A DNA stretch of 64,000 bases from Candidatus Fermentibacterota bacterium. GTDB lineage: Bacteria; JAFGKV01. Made by a program: the position numbers and the translations under genes. The stretch spans positions 1-64,000 of the forward strand of contig JAFGKV010000036.1 of NCBI GenBank assembly GCA_016928395.1. The letters are read 5' to 3'. Positions 26,220 to 35,337 of the stretch are shown here, piece after piece. The number at the start of each line of letters is the position of its first letter. The stretch's first letter is position 1. Under the pieces are notes generated by a model. The model saw nothing but the letters and a program-made list of their open reading frames with translations. It was not told the origin of the DNA and searched no databases.

Positions 26220-28998
26220 TGAAGCCTACCCTGATATTGCGCGGGCTCAGATACCGCGCCGGGTTGAAGGGGTACGGCTGCACGGGGTCCTGACGATCGG
26301 GATAGAGCGGATCATTCCACCCCGGTGGTGTCGGATCTCCAAGCTCGTAGGCGCGGCCGGTGACCGGGTTAATGATGTTTGAGTTCCGTCGGTCAAGGAT
26401 ATTGAGGATCTCCAGCTCCACGGACTGTTTCATGCCGCCGAAGCTGAAGTACTTGGTGAGGTTGAAATCGACCCAGTGCCAGTGTTGCCCCAGCCTGCTG
26501 TACGGTCGAGTGTAATCGCTCACGTAGTTGGGGCGGCCATCAGCCAGAGAGTCGCCGGTGGCGATATACGGGGTGTAGCGCTTGCCCGACTGCAAAAAGA
26601 GCCGAAGCGACGCGCTCCAGTCATCCGGTAGCGTCAGGCCGAAGAAGCCCGGCGCATCGCCCGCGGGCACATTGAAAAACAGATCCGCGGAAAGCTGCAG
26701 AGGCCGGTCCCACACCAGAGTTGTTTCCTTGATGGGTTTCTCGTCCAGTTGACCGCGTGCAACCAGATACGCGTCGTCACTGGAGGAGCTCTTGCCCGTG
26801 GCCAGAGAGTAGCTCCCCGAGAGTCGTCCGGTGAGATAGCGCCCCGCGCGCTTCTTGTACTCCAGCTCGAGGCCCCGGACCCGGGCATAGTCCAGATTCA
26901 CGTAGGTGATGAAACTCTTGCCCGAGAGTCGTCCCTCGCCCTTCACCGAGATCGTGGTGACATAGTCGAAGATATCCTTGTAGTACGCGGTGACGCTGAG
27001 CACATCATCCTGAGTGAACTTCTGGCGGACGCCCAGTTCGTATGCCACCGTGGTCTCAAGATCCAGGTTCGGGTTGCCGAACTTCTGGAATGTACTCTGG
27101 GCGCTGTTCGGCCCCAGTTTCGCGTAGATGAACTGAGGCTTGGGCCGCTTGTTGAAGTGGCCGTAAGAAAAGAAGAGCATCTGGTTGTCACTCACGGGGT
27201 GGCTGATGCCCACGCGAGGCGAGATCCTGCCCTTCCACCGTCGCCCGAAGAAACCGTAGGTATCCTTGTTGAACCTGTCGCGGGCCTCCTGAGGAATGGT
27301 AGCGATGGTCGTATCGTCGACCGCGCGCTCCACGAAGGCGCCGGGGAACCACCAATCGAAGCGGAGCCCCAAATTGGCCAGCATGCCAGAGAAGGTGATA
27401 TTGTCCTGCAGGTAGGCCGCGCCGAAGCTGGGGTGTACGGTGTAGATGTCGTTGTTGAGGCCCAGATCGCCGTACCACGGGGCGTAAATGTCCACCAGCT
27501 GCATCTCCTGCGCGGTGGCCTCTATGCCCGCCTTCACCTTGTGCCCACTGCCACGGTTGCTGGAAATCGAAGCCTTGGCGGTGTACTCCTCCACGTGATG
27601 GTCGTGCCAAGTGAACCCATTGCCAAAGTCGTAGAACCCGTCACCGGGGATCACCATGATCAGCGAGTCGCCGGTCATGTAGTACTCCAGGGGCAAGGTC
27701 ACGATATCCTGAGGCTCGGTATACTCCGTCCAGTGCTTTCCTGCCACGTCGGAACGCAAATGCGTGAAGAACCGGCTGAGCCGCACATCGTAGAAGGTAC
27801 TCTTGCCCAGCGTGTGAATCCACGTGAGCGCCGTCAGAACATTGTCGTGGGTAAAGGTATCGAAGTTGTCCAGGTTGTACTGGAACTCATAGGGGTAGCC
27901 CGGCCCCGGCGGCACATACTCAAGGTTCGTCTGCAGCGACTGGGTGTTCTGATTGATGCGAATGGAGCGGTTGTAGGAAGCGATGAGCTTGTGGGTCGGG
28001 TCGATCTGCCAGGTGGTCTTGAACAGCCCCGACCAGTCATTGTCCTGACGAGGCGCATATGTCGACCCGTGGAAGATGCTCGACCTGAGCTGATCCGCCG
28101 TGAACCCCGCGTAGGAATCGGTGACAAACAAATGACCGGAGAAGAACAGGCTGAACTTGCCGGGCGGGCGAATCCCGAGCGCAGGCAGGGCGTACCGCGT
28201 GAGGGGCTCGGCGCCCTGCAGTGTGAACTCGAACACATCTGTGTTGAAGTTCGACTTCGCCTCGCCATTGAATCCGAAGTGATCGAGCTTGTAGCCCAGC
28301 GAACCCCGGTATCGGGTTCCCCCTTCCTTCGTACTCACGTTGACCACGCCGCTCATGGCCTGCCCATACTCCGCATTGAAGCCCCCGGTGATGACCTCCA
28401 TCTCTTCGATGGCGCCCGCGGCGACCCGAAGCCCGAAGCCGGTGCCCGAGAGCGGATCCTGCACGTTCAAGCCGTCCAGCAGATAGGCCGCCTCGTAGGA
28501 GCGGCCGCCCCGGATATGGATTTCGTCGTTCTGGGCCACCACACCCGCTTGGGACGACACGATATCTTCAACGTTCTGCACGATGGAGCCGGCGATATCC
28601 TCCGCAGTGAAGGCTTTGCGGCTGGCGGTCTCCTCAATGTCGAACAACGGTTGCTCGCCCACAATGACAATCTCCTGACCCAGGGCAAGCACCGTGGGTT
28701 CCAGCCTGGCCGCCACCGGAGTCGCCGCATTGGCGCTCACCTTCACGCCGGTCATCCGGGTTACCTTGTAGCCGATCATGGTGATCTCCAGCGTGTAGTC
28801 GCCGGGATTGAGATCGGGTATGAGGAACGAGCCGTCCAGATCACTCACCGCCCCGCTGTAGGTGCCTTGCACCAGAATGTTGACTCCGGGGAGGGGATCG
28901 CCGGTTTCACTGTCTTCCACCGAGCCCCTGATGGACCCTGGCTGTGCCGCCGCGGCGACGGTGAGGCACCCGAGGAGAAACATCGTCGCTCTCATCAT
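26206..28998 (-). CDS. TonB-dependent outer-membrane receptor with carboxypeptidase-regulatory-like domain
   Basis: 930 residues from ATG 28998; the Shine-Dalgarno GGAGGG precedes it and it overlaps the upstream stop (ATGA). The signal peptide ends about AAAAQ. A CarboxypepD_reg-like domain (about 20-100; GSVEDSETGDPLPGVNI, then SDLDGSFLIPDLNPGDYTLEI) is followed by a plug domain (about 115-230; IRGGRSYEAAYLLDGLNVQDP, MEVITGGFNAEYGQAMSGVVNVSTKEGG). A 22-strand-type barrel ends in FNVAF. This is the SusC-like/regulatory-domain type of receptor found across FCB bacteria. The substrate is not readable; there is no SusD-like gene, but the beta-propeller and two-domain lipoproteins next door could serve as partners. 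Expression is probably linked to the sorting-domain proteins in the same run. Confidence 0.9.
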   Translation of the reverse strand: MMRATMFLLGCLTVAAAAQPGSIRGSVEDSETGDPLPGVNILVQGTYSGAVSDLDGSFLIPDLNPGDYTLEITMIGYKVTRMTGVKVSANAATPVAARLEPTVLALGQEIVIVGEQPLFDIEETASRKAFTAEDIAGSIVQNVEDIVSSQAGVVAQNDEIHIRGGRSYEAAYLLDGLNVQDPLSGTGFGLRVAAGAIEEMEVITGGFNAEYGQAMSGVVNVSTKEGGTRYRGSLGYKLDHFGFNGEAKSNFNTDVFEFTLQGAEPLTRYALPALGIRPPGKFSLFFSGHLFVTDSYAGFTADQLRSSIFHGSTYAPRQDNDWSGLFKTTWQIDPTHKLIASYNRSIRINQNTQSLQTNLEYVPPGPGYPYEFQYNLDNFDTFTHDNVLTALTWIHTLGKSTFYDVRLSRFFTHLRSDVAGKHWTEYTEPQDIVTLPLEYYMTGDSLIMVIPGDGFYDFGNGFTWHDHHVEEYTAKASISSNRGSGHKVKAGIEATAQEMQLVDIYAPWYGDLGLNNDIYTVHPSFGAAYLQDNITFSGMLANLGLRFDWWFPGAFVERAVDDTTIATIPQEARDRFNKDTYGFFGRRWKGRISPRVGISHPVSDNQMLFFSYGHFNKRPKPQFIYAKLGPNSAQSTFQKFGNPNLDLETTVAYELGVRQKFTQDDVLSVTAYYKDIFDYVTTISVKGEGRLSGKSFITYVNLDYARVRGLELEYKKRAGRYLTGRLSGSYSLATGKSSSSDDAYLVARGQLDEKPIKETTLVWDRPLQLSADLFFNVPAGDAPGFFGLTLPDDWSASLRLFLQSGKRYTPYIATGDSLADGRPNYVSDYTRPYSRLGQHWHWVDFNLTKYFSFGGMKQSVELEILNILDRRNSNIINPVTGRAYELGDPTPPGWNDPLYPDRQDPVQPYPFNPARYLSPRNIRVGFNVAF

Positions 28999-30407
28999 CC
29001 AAGGCCCTCCACAAGCAACGCTAGAAGCTCGGCAGCACGGTTGTCCTTGTTGACCTGGTGGAGCGGAAACTCCAAAAACGCCAGGCGGTTCGAGCTGTGC
29101 CACACGCCCAGCACCGGCCGGCCGGTCCAGAACGTCGAACCCTCAGGGAGCCGGTAGAGCACCCGCGCGCTGGGCAGTGGTTCCAGGCCCCACACGAAAA
29201 ACAGGGCGCCGGTGGAACTCTGAATCTCCAACGGAGGCAATGGCGGAAGCTGTGGCAGCCCTAAGGAATCAGCCGGCGTCGCTTCCAGTGGCGTGCCGTT
29301 GAGGATGATGGAAATCACTTGGCACACACTGTCCACCCCGGCGAAGCCCAGAGGATCGCCCTGATTGGAGAAAGTCTCTGGCAGCGTCACGCTCATGATC
29401 ACCGTGCCCCCACTCTGCACATAGTCGGCCACCGAAACCTGAGCCTCCTCCAGATGCCAGCCTGAATCCCCGTACCAAATCACCATGTCGAACAGGTCGA
29501 GTGTCGCCGTCAAGGTAACCGTGGAGAAGGGGAAGAGGTCGGCCCTGCGGTCTCCGTTGTGGTCGGAACGGATGTCCCACGCGCTGTAGGGGCCGTACTC
29601 GACCAGTACCTCGTGGTAGAACGAGGGCGCGGCATCCGAGGTGGCATAGTCATCCACCAAGAGAATACCGCCCACCGGTTCACGCACATGCCACACGTCC
29701 GAGTCATCGGATGGCATCCTGGCCAGGGGCGACACGGCCCCGGCCACGTCGCGTGCCAGGAGGTAGAATACGTGATCGCCGGCCGTGAGGCCGCTGTCGG
29801 CGGTAACGGTCAGGCTGGTCGTCGTGGGAGGAAGAGGCCGCCACTGGGTCAGCGGCTGAGTTGAGTCGTCCAGGGTCCAGAAGAACGATTCGATGGTGTC
29901 GTCACCATCATAGTCGGTGCCGTTCCAGAAGAAGGAAGCTACGGTAAAGGTTGTCTCCGGAACATCGGATCCGACGACAAACTCCACCACCGGTGGGGTA
30001 TTGTGGACCGGGAAATGCTGGAAGGCCGGAGTCGGATCCACGTCGCCGGCATCGTCGACTGCGCTGATCCTGAATGTGTAGATCGTGTCGGTGCCCGAAA
30101 TGGCCAAGGCAAACACGCTGTCGTACCGGGTCGTGAACTGCCACGCGGAGGGATCGGGGTCGTCGTCTTCCCAGGAGAAGATGAAGCCCTCTACCGACCC
30201 GTCGGGATCATCTCCCCACCAAAAGAGGTGCTGCTGGCTTACGGTGGAAGCCAGCGCCGTATCGGGGGCCGAGGTATCAGGGTAGAGAGAGAGAAACGTT
30301 TCGGGAGGCCGGTTGGCCAGAAGGGTTCCGCCTCGCTCTGCCTCGCATCCTGCCAGAAGGGCCAGGCCCGCGGCCACTGTCGCGAGCCCGGCCACGCGCC
30401 TCGTCAT
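28995..30407 (-). CDS. Lipoprotein with tandem Ig/FN3-like domains and a GATase1-like C-terminal part
   Basis: 470 residues from ATG 30407; the frame is open further upstream, but the signal (MTRRVAGLATVAAGLALLAGCE) starts here with lipobox LLAGC. Two Ig- or FN3-like beta-sandwich units follow (about 30-240) with DPDGSVEGFIFSWEDDDPD and DYDGDDTIESFFWTLDD, acidic loops that could bind Ca2+. After GGILLVDDYATSD (about 255), an alpha/beta region resembles glutamine-amidotransferase-like folds used in surface proteins, with FDMVIWYGDSGWHLEEAQVSVADYVQSGG. No catalytic Cys is evident. The start overlaps the upstream stop and its own stop overlaps the TonB receptor start, so it is translationally coupled to both. 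Confidence 0.65.
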   Translation of the reverse strand: MTRRVAGLATVAAGLALLAGCEAERGGTLLANRPPETFLSLYPDTSAPDTALASTVSQQHLFWWGDDPDGSVEGFIFSWEDDDPDPSAWQFTTRYDSVFALAISGTDTIYTFRISAVDDAGDVDPTPAFQHFPVHNTPPVVEFVVGSDVPETTFTVASFFWNGTDYDGDDTIESFFWTLDDSTQPLTQWRPLPPTTTSLTVTADSGLTAGDHVFYLLARDVAGAVSPLARMPSDDSDVWHVREPVGGILLVDDYATSDAAPSFYHEVLVEYGPYSAWDIRSDHNGDRRADLFPFSTVTLTATLDLFDMVIWYGDSGWHLEEAQVSVADYVQSGGTVIMSVTLPETFSNQGDPLGFAGVDSVCQVISIILNGTPLEATPADSLGLPQLPPLPPLEIQSSTGALFFVWGLEPLPSARVLYRLPEGSTFWTGRPVLGVWHSSNRLAFLEFPLHQVNKDNRAAELLALLVEGLG

Positions 30408-32443
30408 CAATGCAGCACCACCACCCGTTCGCTGCGCTCCTGGTCGTCGGCCTGGAGCCGGAGCAGATAGGTGCCCGCGGAAACCCGCCTGCCTTCGCCG
30501 TCGTGCCCGTTCCACACCATGCGGTGGGTCCCCGCAGCCTGGGCGCCCACATCGAATCGATGCACCTGGCGGCCGGCCAGGTCGAACAGGCCCAGCGTCA
30601 CATCGGCGGCGGCAGGCAGCGCATAGGTCAGAGTAAATGACGATCCGCCGGGGTTCGGGAAGGGAGACAGGAGCCGCACCAGGTCGGCTTTGGCCGGGTG
30701 GACAGGCGTGCCCACGCCCAGTTCCACATCCCACGGTCCGCGGGGCGCCAGCTTGTAGTTGTAGAAGGCGTAGTATTGGAACCCCTGCAGGAAGTTGAAC
30801 TTCATGCCTTCGGTGTACAGCGTATCGAGCTGGGCATCGAAGGAAAGGGCCAAGTCATCAACCCGATACTCGCCGCTCCCGTCATCCACGGCGAATTCAC
30901 CATAGTTGCCCGGTGCATCGGGGAACGCATTCGTGACCGTGGCGTTCTCGACCCTGACCAGCATGCTCTCCCAGGATTCGGCGGTGAGCCCGGCCGCGGT
31001 GTTCAAGGCGCCGGTGGTAAGCACTACGGGATCGTAGACCGGATTACCGGTCGATAGGATGCGCACGTCAACGGCTGGATTCTGGGGCGTAATGCGCGTC
31101 ACATAGTACCACTCGTCAATGACACCCGTGACCTCGACCAAATCCCCGGGGTTGGGGACCGTGTAGCTGTCCCAGACCACGATGCCATTCCAGGGATCGG
31201 TGCCCGAACTCTGGATGAAGTAGTATGAGCCGGCAAAGGGCAGCGTGTCGTTCATCACCGTCCCAGTGACGGTGACGGTGTAGCCCACATAGGGCGACTC
31301 GCTGTTGTAGACACCATTGCCGTACGGCGTCCACTGGGTGTGGTAGATGCCGAAGCCCTCATCCAGCACATGGTAGAGATAGAGATAGGCGCTGGAATCA
31401 GGCCAGTTCACGGTATTGCCGGAATTGTCGGTGGCCTGGATGAGGAACTCCACCACGGAATTGTGCGTCTGCGGTGGAATGATGCCTGCATAGGTGCTGT
31501 CGTCGGCGCCGGAGTACACCATGGGCGTGCTCTGGAAAGGGCTGCCGTCGACACGATAGAGCAAGCTGGCCGTCTCTACGGTTCCGTCGATGTCGTAAAT
31601 GAGCGCCGACACATTGACGGAAGTTGAGCTTCCCGGAACCGCCACATCGCGGACCACGTCGCCTATGACCGGCGCCAGGGCATGCACACTCAGATCATCA
31701 GGCGCCCGTGGCGAGACGCTGTAGCTGCCGGTGCCGTTGGCCATATCCTTGACGAATCCCACGACGTCAAGCCGGGAGCCATTGGGAGGCCAGGAGTACT
31801 GCCCACTGGTGAGCAGCGCATACATGGGATTCCACCAGGTATCGAGGGTCACCTGGAATCCGGTCTCGTCCTGGACCAAAGCCCGGTAGCCGCCCAGGTT
31901 GTTGTTGATCATGGTGGCGTTCTCGATCTTGACCAGAGACGCTTCCCATGGCTCCCCGAGGACCCGGGTCGAAAAGTCTTCACACGTCAGCACCGTGGGT
32001 TCGGGAACGGGCTCGACCCCGAGGACCGTAATCGGGACCAGAGGATTCAGCATGAGGTTGACCTGGGTCCTCGATTCGCCGCTCGTGGGATACTCGCTTA
32101 CTATCCCGGAATAGCGAACGAGAAATCCCGGCTGCACAGCCGTGATATTCGTCGCTCCCATGCCGGCCGAAGTCGTATCGTCTTGCACGATCTGCACGGT
32201 GCTCCACGGCCCACCCGTGGTATCGGCGATGAGCACCGACCAACGTGCCCCTATGTAGATGGACCGGGCATCGGTCTGGGCAACACCGACAACCTGTACC
32301 GTATCGCCCAACATGGGGCTGTCGTCATCAGTCGCCGGATCGGGACAGATCTGAATGTCCTGCACGGTGACCTCGGGCCACTGGGCCTGCAATGGCACGG
32401 CCAGAGCCAGGGCAAGAAGTGCGGTCAGAAGAAAGCGTGTCAT
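30407..32443 (-). CDS. Secreted multidomain protein with OB-fold-like repeats and FlgD-Ig tail
   Basis: 678 residues with signal peptide (AVPLQAQ cut) and a good Shine-Dalgarno sequence (AAAGGAGGAT). Two OB-fold-like units of the YhcR/DUF5689 kind are suggested: VVGVAQTDARSIYIGARWSVLIAD with VKIENATMINNNLGGYRALVQDETG, and VTVTGTVMNDTLPFAGSYYFIQSS with VRVENATVTNAFPD. A beta-sandwich lies between. The C-terminus reads FPNPGGSSFTLTYALPAAADVTLGLFDLAGRQV ... NGHDGEGRRVSAGTYLLRL, ending ERVVVLH. This is the FlgD-Ig/type IX sorting domain seen in secreted FCB proteins. Extracellular, function unknown; OB-like units suggest nucleic acid, sugar or metal-ion binding. Confidence 0.75.
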   Translation of the reverse strand: MTRFLLTALLALALAVPLQAQWPEVTVQDIQICPDPATDDDSPMLGDTVQVVGVAQTDARSIYIGARWSVLIADTTGGPWSTVQIVQDDTTSAGMGATNITAVQPGFLVRYSGIVSEYPTSGESRTQVNLMLNPLVPITVLGVEPVPEPTVLTCEDFSTRVLGEPWEASLVKIENATMINNNLGGYRALVQDETGFQVTLDTWWNPMYALLTSGQYSWPPNGSRLDVVGFVKDMANGTGSYSVSPRAPDDLSVHALAPVIGDVVRDVAVPGSSTSVNVSALIYDIDGTVETASLLYRVDGSPFQSTPMVYSGADDSTYAGIIPPQTHNSVVEFLIQATDNSGNTVNWPDSSAYLYLYHVLDEGFGIYHTQWTPYGNGVYNSESPYVGYTVTVTGTVMNDTLPFAGSYYFIQSSGTDPWNGIVVWDSYTVPNPGDLVEVTGVIDEWYYVTRITPQNPAVDVRILSTGNPVYDPVVLTTGALNTAAGLTAESWESMLVRVENATVTNAFPDAPGNYGEFAVDDGSGEYRVDDLALSFDAQLDTLYTEGMKFNFLQGFQYYAFYNYKLAPRGPWDVELGVGTPVHPAKADLVRLLSPFPNPGGSSFTLTYALPAAADVTLGLFDLAGRQVHRFDVGAQAAGTHRMVWNGHDGEGRRVSAGTYLLRLQADDQERSERVVVLH

Positions 32444-32497
32444 TGGATCCTCCTTTGGCGAGGCCGAAACCGGCCACGCCCGTGTACGTACCCGTGT

Positions 32498-34561
32498 CTA
32501 CTTGATGATTAGGAACCTGCCTCGCTGCACATCGCCGCTGGCTCGATCCTCAACGGTGAAGAGGTAGAGGCCCGTGGCGACGGCTTGATCACTGCTGGAT
32601 ATGAGATCCCACCCATGCTCCCCCCCAGAGAACACGGCGTCGGGCTTAGAGAACTGCTCAAACCACCGGATACCCACACCCGAGTACCCCGCGGCATCGT
32701 GTTCGAAACTGTCCACCAGATCCCCGGCCACGGTGTAGATTTTCACTCTGCACCGTGCCGGCAGGTTACGGAAGTAGACCTTGCGCTCCCGTTCGAGCCT
32801 GCCGTCCCACAGGGCTCGCACGACATACGGATTGGGATACACCGACACCGCGGCCGCATCGGGCGATGCGGGTTGAGTTCCCGGAAACACCCGAATCAGA
32901 TTGCTCAGCCGGCTGGATTCCAGGCTCTCCAGACCATAGGTGGGATCACCCGTATCGTAGGCCGTGACCGAGTAGGCGTATTGCCACCCGCTGTGCACCT
33001 GCGAATTGATGAACCGGTAGGTGCAGACCAAGGTATCGGGCTCTCCCGTCCGCTCGTCGGTGCCGATGAACACGACGGGTTCGTCTAGCCGGGCCAGTTC
33101 GAATCCGGTATCGTAGCCGAGGCCATTCACCGAGTCATACTCGGCGACCCGCACCATGGAGCTCAAGAGATCACGACCGGGCAGGTCTTCAAAGAGCCTG
33201 CTACGATAAATGCGATACCCTTCGAAATCCTTCTTCCCGCTGATGAAATCGATAGACTCCTCCGCGCGAGAGTCCCAGTAAAGGGTCACCTCCGCGTCGC
33301 CGGGAACAGCCCTTACCCGGGGTGTTGTCGGCGGCGTCGGCAAGATGTAGCGATCCAGCATACCGTCGCCGTTGAGGTCTTCACCGGGGTCGAGGATACC
33401 ATTGCCGTTGCGATCTTCGCCGTCATAGGCGGTCTGGGCCCAGAATGCATTGTTGTAGAGGTTTCTCTTGGCCAGCTCAGTGTCTTCGGTGTTGGGATCA
33501 TTGCCGAACTTCTTCGCGCAGACCACCGCGAAGACGATATTCATGGTGCTGTCGGGATCCAGGCGCTGGAACGGCCCCGTAGTAATCAGGGTCATCCGGT
33601 TGGACGGACTCCGGTAGATCGCTTCCAACTGGGGAGGCGTGAGTGGAACCGACATCTTCTCATACCGTTCGCGGTCGTTCTGGGGCGAGAAGTACACCGG
33701 GTCGCTGGTATTGCGGAACGCCCACACATGCATGTGCGTGAAACCCTGGTAAAGGCTGTCGCTGCTCTGGGGAGTGACGCCAAGGAGCTTGAGGCCGATG
33801 TAGCTCTCAGTGAACCCCGGATCGCCATCGTAGTCATAGGCGTAGGCGATCCGCAACGAATCGACCCACCCGTTGCCGACATGCTGGTAGAAGGGCGAGC
33901 CGACCCGGGGCGGCGTGATGCTGACATTGCGGACAACCAAATCGGCCCAGAGGCCGAGCCACAGGTCATGGAGAGGCTGGCGCCCGGTGTTCTTGATGGT
34001 GTAGTTGAAGATCACGAACGCATCGGCGAAAGAGTAGTTCCAGGCATAGGTCTCCATGTTGACAGAGACATTCATGGGCGTATGCTGCGGAATGGTGATG
34101 CTCGTGCCCGGCACCACGGTATTCGAGTCGGTGAAGCTGGCAACGAAATCCTGATGGCTGATGGCTTCCGGATGGTAGAAGCGACTATCCAAGAGGCTGG
34201 AGCGCTCGATCACGACGTCGGTGGGATCGGCGGAGTTGGTGAATTCAAAACCGGCCGCCACATCCTGGAGGTAGGCGACGTCCAAAGCGCCGGTGGTGAC
34301 CCTGATCTGTCCATCGGGCAGTTTGGCGCCGATCCAGAGTCCCCCGTCGAACATATGTTCGACATGCGACCCCGTCGGATACTCGCACGATGGCTGATCA
34401 TTGGGGAACTGAATCAGGAACCCGTCGCCGAACGTGCCATAGTTGGAGATGGTAAGGTTGACATTGCCGACGGTGGTGTACTTGCTGGCGTCGTCGATAG
34501 CGCCTGACGGCGTAGGCACCGTGAGCAGGAGTGCCGCCAGAGCGGCGAGTCTCGTTCGCAC
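32498..34561 (-). CDS. Secreted surface protein with EF-hand-like loops and sorting tail
   Basis: 687 residues from GTG 34561, preceded by GAGGAG. The signal peptide ends about TPSGA. The body is beta-rich with aromatic repeats such as GGLWIGAKLPDG. Near residue 385 DRNGNGILDPGEDLNGDGMLD is a pair of calcium-binding, dockerin/EF-hand-like loops. An FN3-like module follows (VRAVPGDAEVTLYWDS). The C-terminal region SVYPNPYVVRALWDG ... VKIYTVAGDLVDSFEHDAAGYSG, ending GRFLIIK, is a FlgD-Ig/sorting-like tail. It is the first gene of the large minus-strand run and diverges from the Mut7-C gene. A role as a surface adhesin or shell component is likely but unproven. Confidence 0.75.
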   Translation of the reverse strand: MRTRLAALAALLLTVPTPSGAIDDASKYTTVGNVNLTISNYGTFGDGFLIQFPNDQPSCEYPTGSHVEHMFDGGLWIGAKLPDGQIRVTTGALDVAYLQDVAAGFEFTNSADPTDVVIERSSLLDSRFYHPEAISHQDFVASFTDSNTVVPGTSITIPQHTPMNVSVNMETYAWNYSFADAFVIFNYTIKNTGRQPLHDLWLGLWADLVVRNVSITPPRVGSPFYQHVGNGWVDSLRIAYAYDYDGDPGFTESYIGLKLLGVTPQSSDSLYQGFTHMHVWAFRNTSDPVYFSPQNDRERYEKMSVPLTPPQLEAIYRSPSNRMTLITTGPFQRLDPDSTMNIVFAVVCAKKFGNDPNTEDTELAKRNLYNNAFWAQTAYDGEDRNGNGILDPGEDLNGDGMLDRYILPTPPTTPRVRAVPGDAEVTLYWDSRAEESIDFISGKKDFEGYRIYRSRLFEDLPGRDLLSSMVRVAEYDSVNGLGYDTGFELARLDEPVVFIGTDERTGEPDTLVCTYRFINSQVHSGWQYAYSVTAYDTGDPTYGLESLESSRLSNLIRVFPGTQPASPDAAAVSVYPNPYVVRALWDGRLERERKVYFRNLPARCRVKIYTVAGDLVDSFEHDAAGYSGVGIRWFEQFSKPDAVFSGGEHGWDLISSSDQAVATGLYLFTVEDRASGDVQRGRFLIIK

Positions 34562-34618
34562 GGAGCTCTCCTCGGTTCCCTGTGTGAGTGATTGGGTGAG
34601 ACCTCACAGGAGGTATGC

Positions 34619-35155
34619 ATGAATGACGCAGGATTAGCGGATGCATCGCCGCTTGTCAAGGCGTTCGCGACATCCCCCCGTTTCGCGGCTGATATGATGC
34701 TGGGCAGCCTTGCCAGATGGCTGAGAATCCTGGGATTCGACACGGTATTCGGGCCCGACTTTGATGACGATGCCCTCATACGCCAGTCCAATGCCTCGGG
34801 GCGGATCCTTCTCACGGCTGACCGCGCCCTGGCCTCCCGGCCCATCGCACGACGCGCCGTTCTGCTTCCGCCATCGCGCCTCCCGGAGCAATGGCAGGCA
34901 CTGGTACGGGCCATGCCCCTTCTCCCGTGGGTTCGGCCCTTCACCCGTTGCGGCACCTGCAATGACCCGCTGCGATCTCTTCCCCGGGACCGGGCCCGTG
35001 ATCGAGTACCGCCGCACATTTTCGACGTGCATGGTTCCTTTCTGGCCTGCCCGTCCTGTCGCCGCGTGTACTGGCCGGGAACCCATCGCGATCACATCCT
35101 GGGACGGGTGCAGCGGCTTGGGGCTGCCATCGGGCAGTGCCCGGAGCCAAGATGA
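34619..35155 (+). CDS. Mut7-C RNase-like (PIN-fold) protein with zinc ribbon
   Basis: 178 residues from ATG 34619 (AGGAGGT upstream). MMLGSLARWLRILGFDTVF matches the conserved start of Mut7-C/DUF82 proteins, a PIN-like RNase fold. GRILLTADRALASR and acidic residues D58-60 region continue it. The C-terminal half has CGTCNDPL ... CPSCRRVYWPG, a zinc ribbon. The fold is implicated in RNA turnover and is widespread in bacteria and archaea; a precise substrate is not established. It is a stand-alone gene divergent from the surface operon. A partial inverted repeat (34579-34610) abuts its ribosome-binding site and might affect translation. Confidence 0.85.
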   Translation: MNDAGLADASPLVKAFATSPRFAADMMLGSLARWLRILGFDTVFGPDFDDDALIRQSNASGRILLTADRALASRPIARRAVLLPPSRLPEQWQALVRAMPLLPWVRPFTRCGTCNDPLRSLPRDRARDRVPPHIFDVHGSFLACPSCRRVYWPGTHRDHILGRVQRLGAAIGQCPEPR

Positions 35156-35337
35156 GGGGCACGCTGCCGCCGGACGAAACTCCCACGTGACACGAACGAA
35201 TCCCGCCTAATCGCCACCGTGGCTCCAGCCCGGAACACATCACTCCTGTCTCCCAAAGCCCACGGGGGCTTCACTCTGCTTGACAGACCGGGAACATCGT
35301 GCACACCCTATGGACTCATGCCAGAAGGGTGGTTGTG

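Noticed and set aside
26749-29157. 802-residue plus-strand open frame
   Set aside because: It runs antisense through the TonB receptor gene, which carries clear plug and barrel motifs; the frame is open because of high GC.
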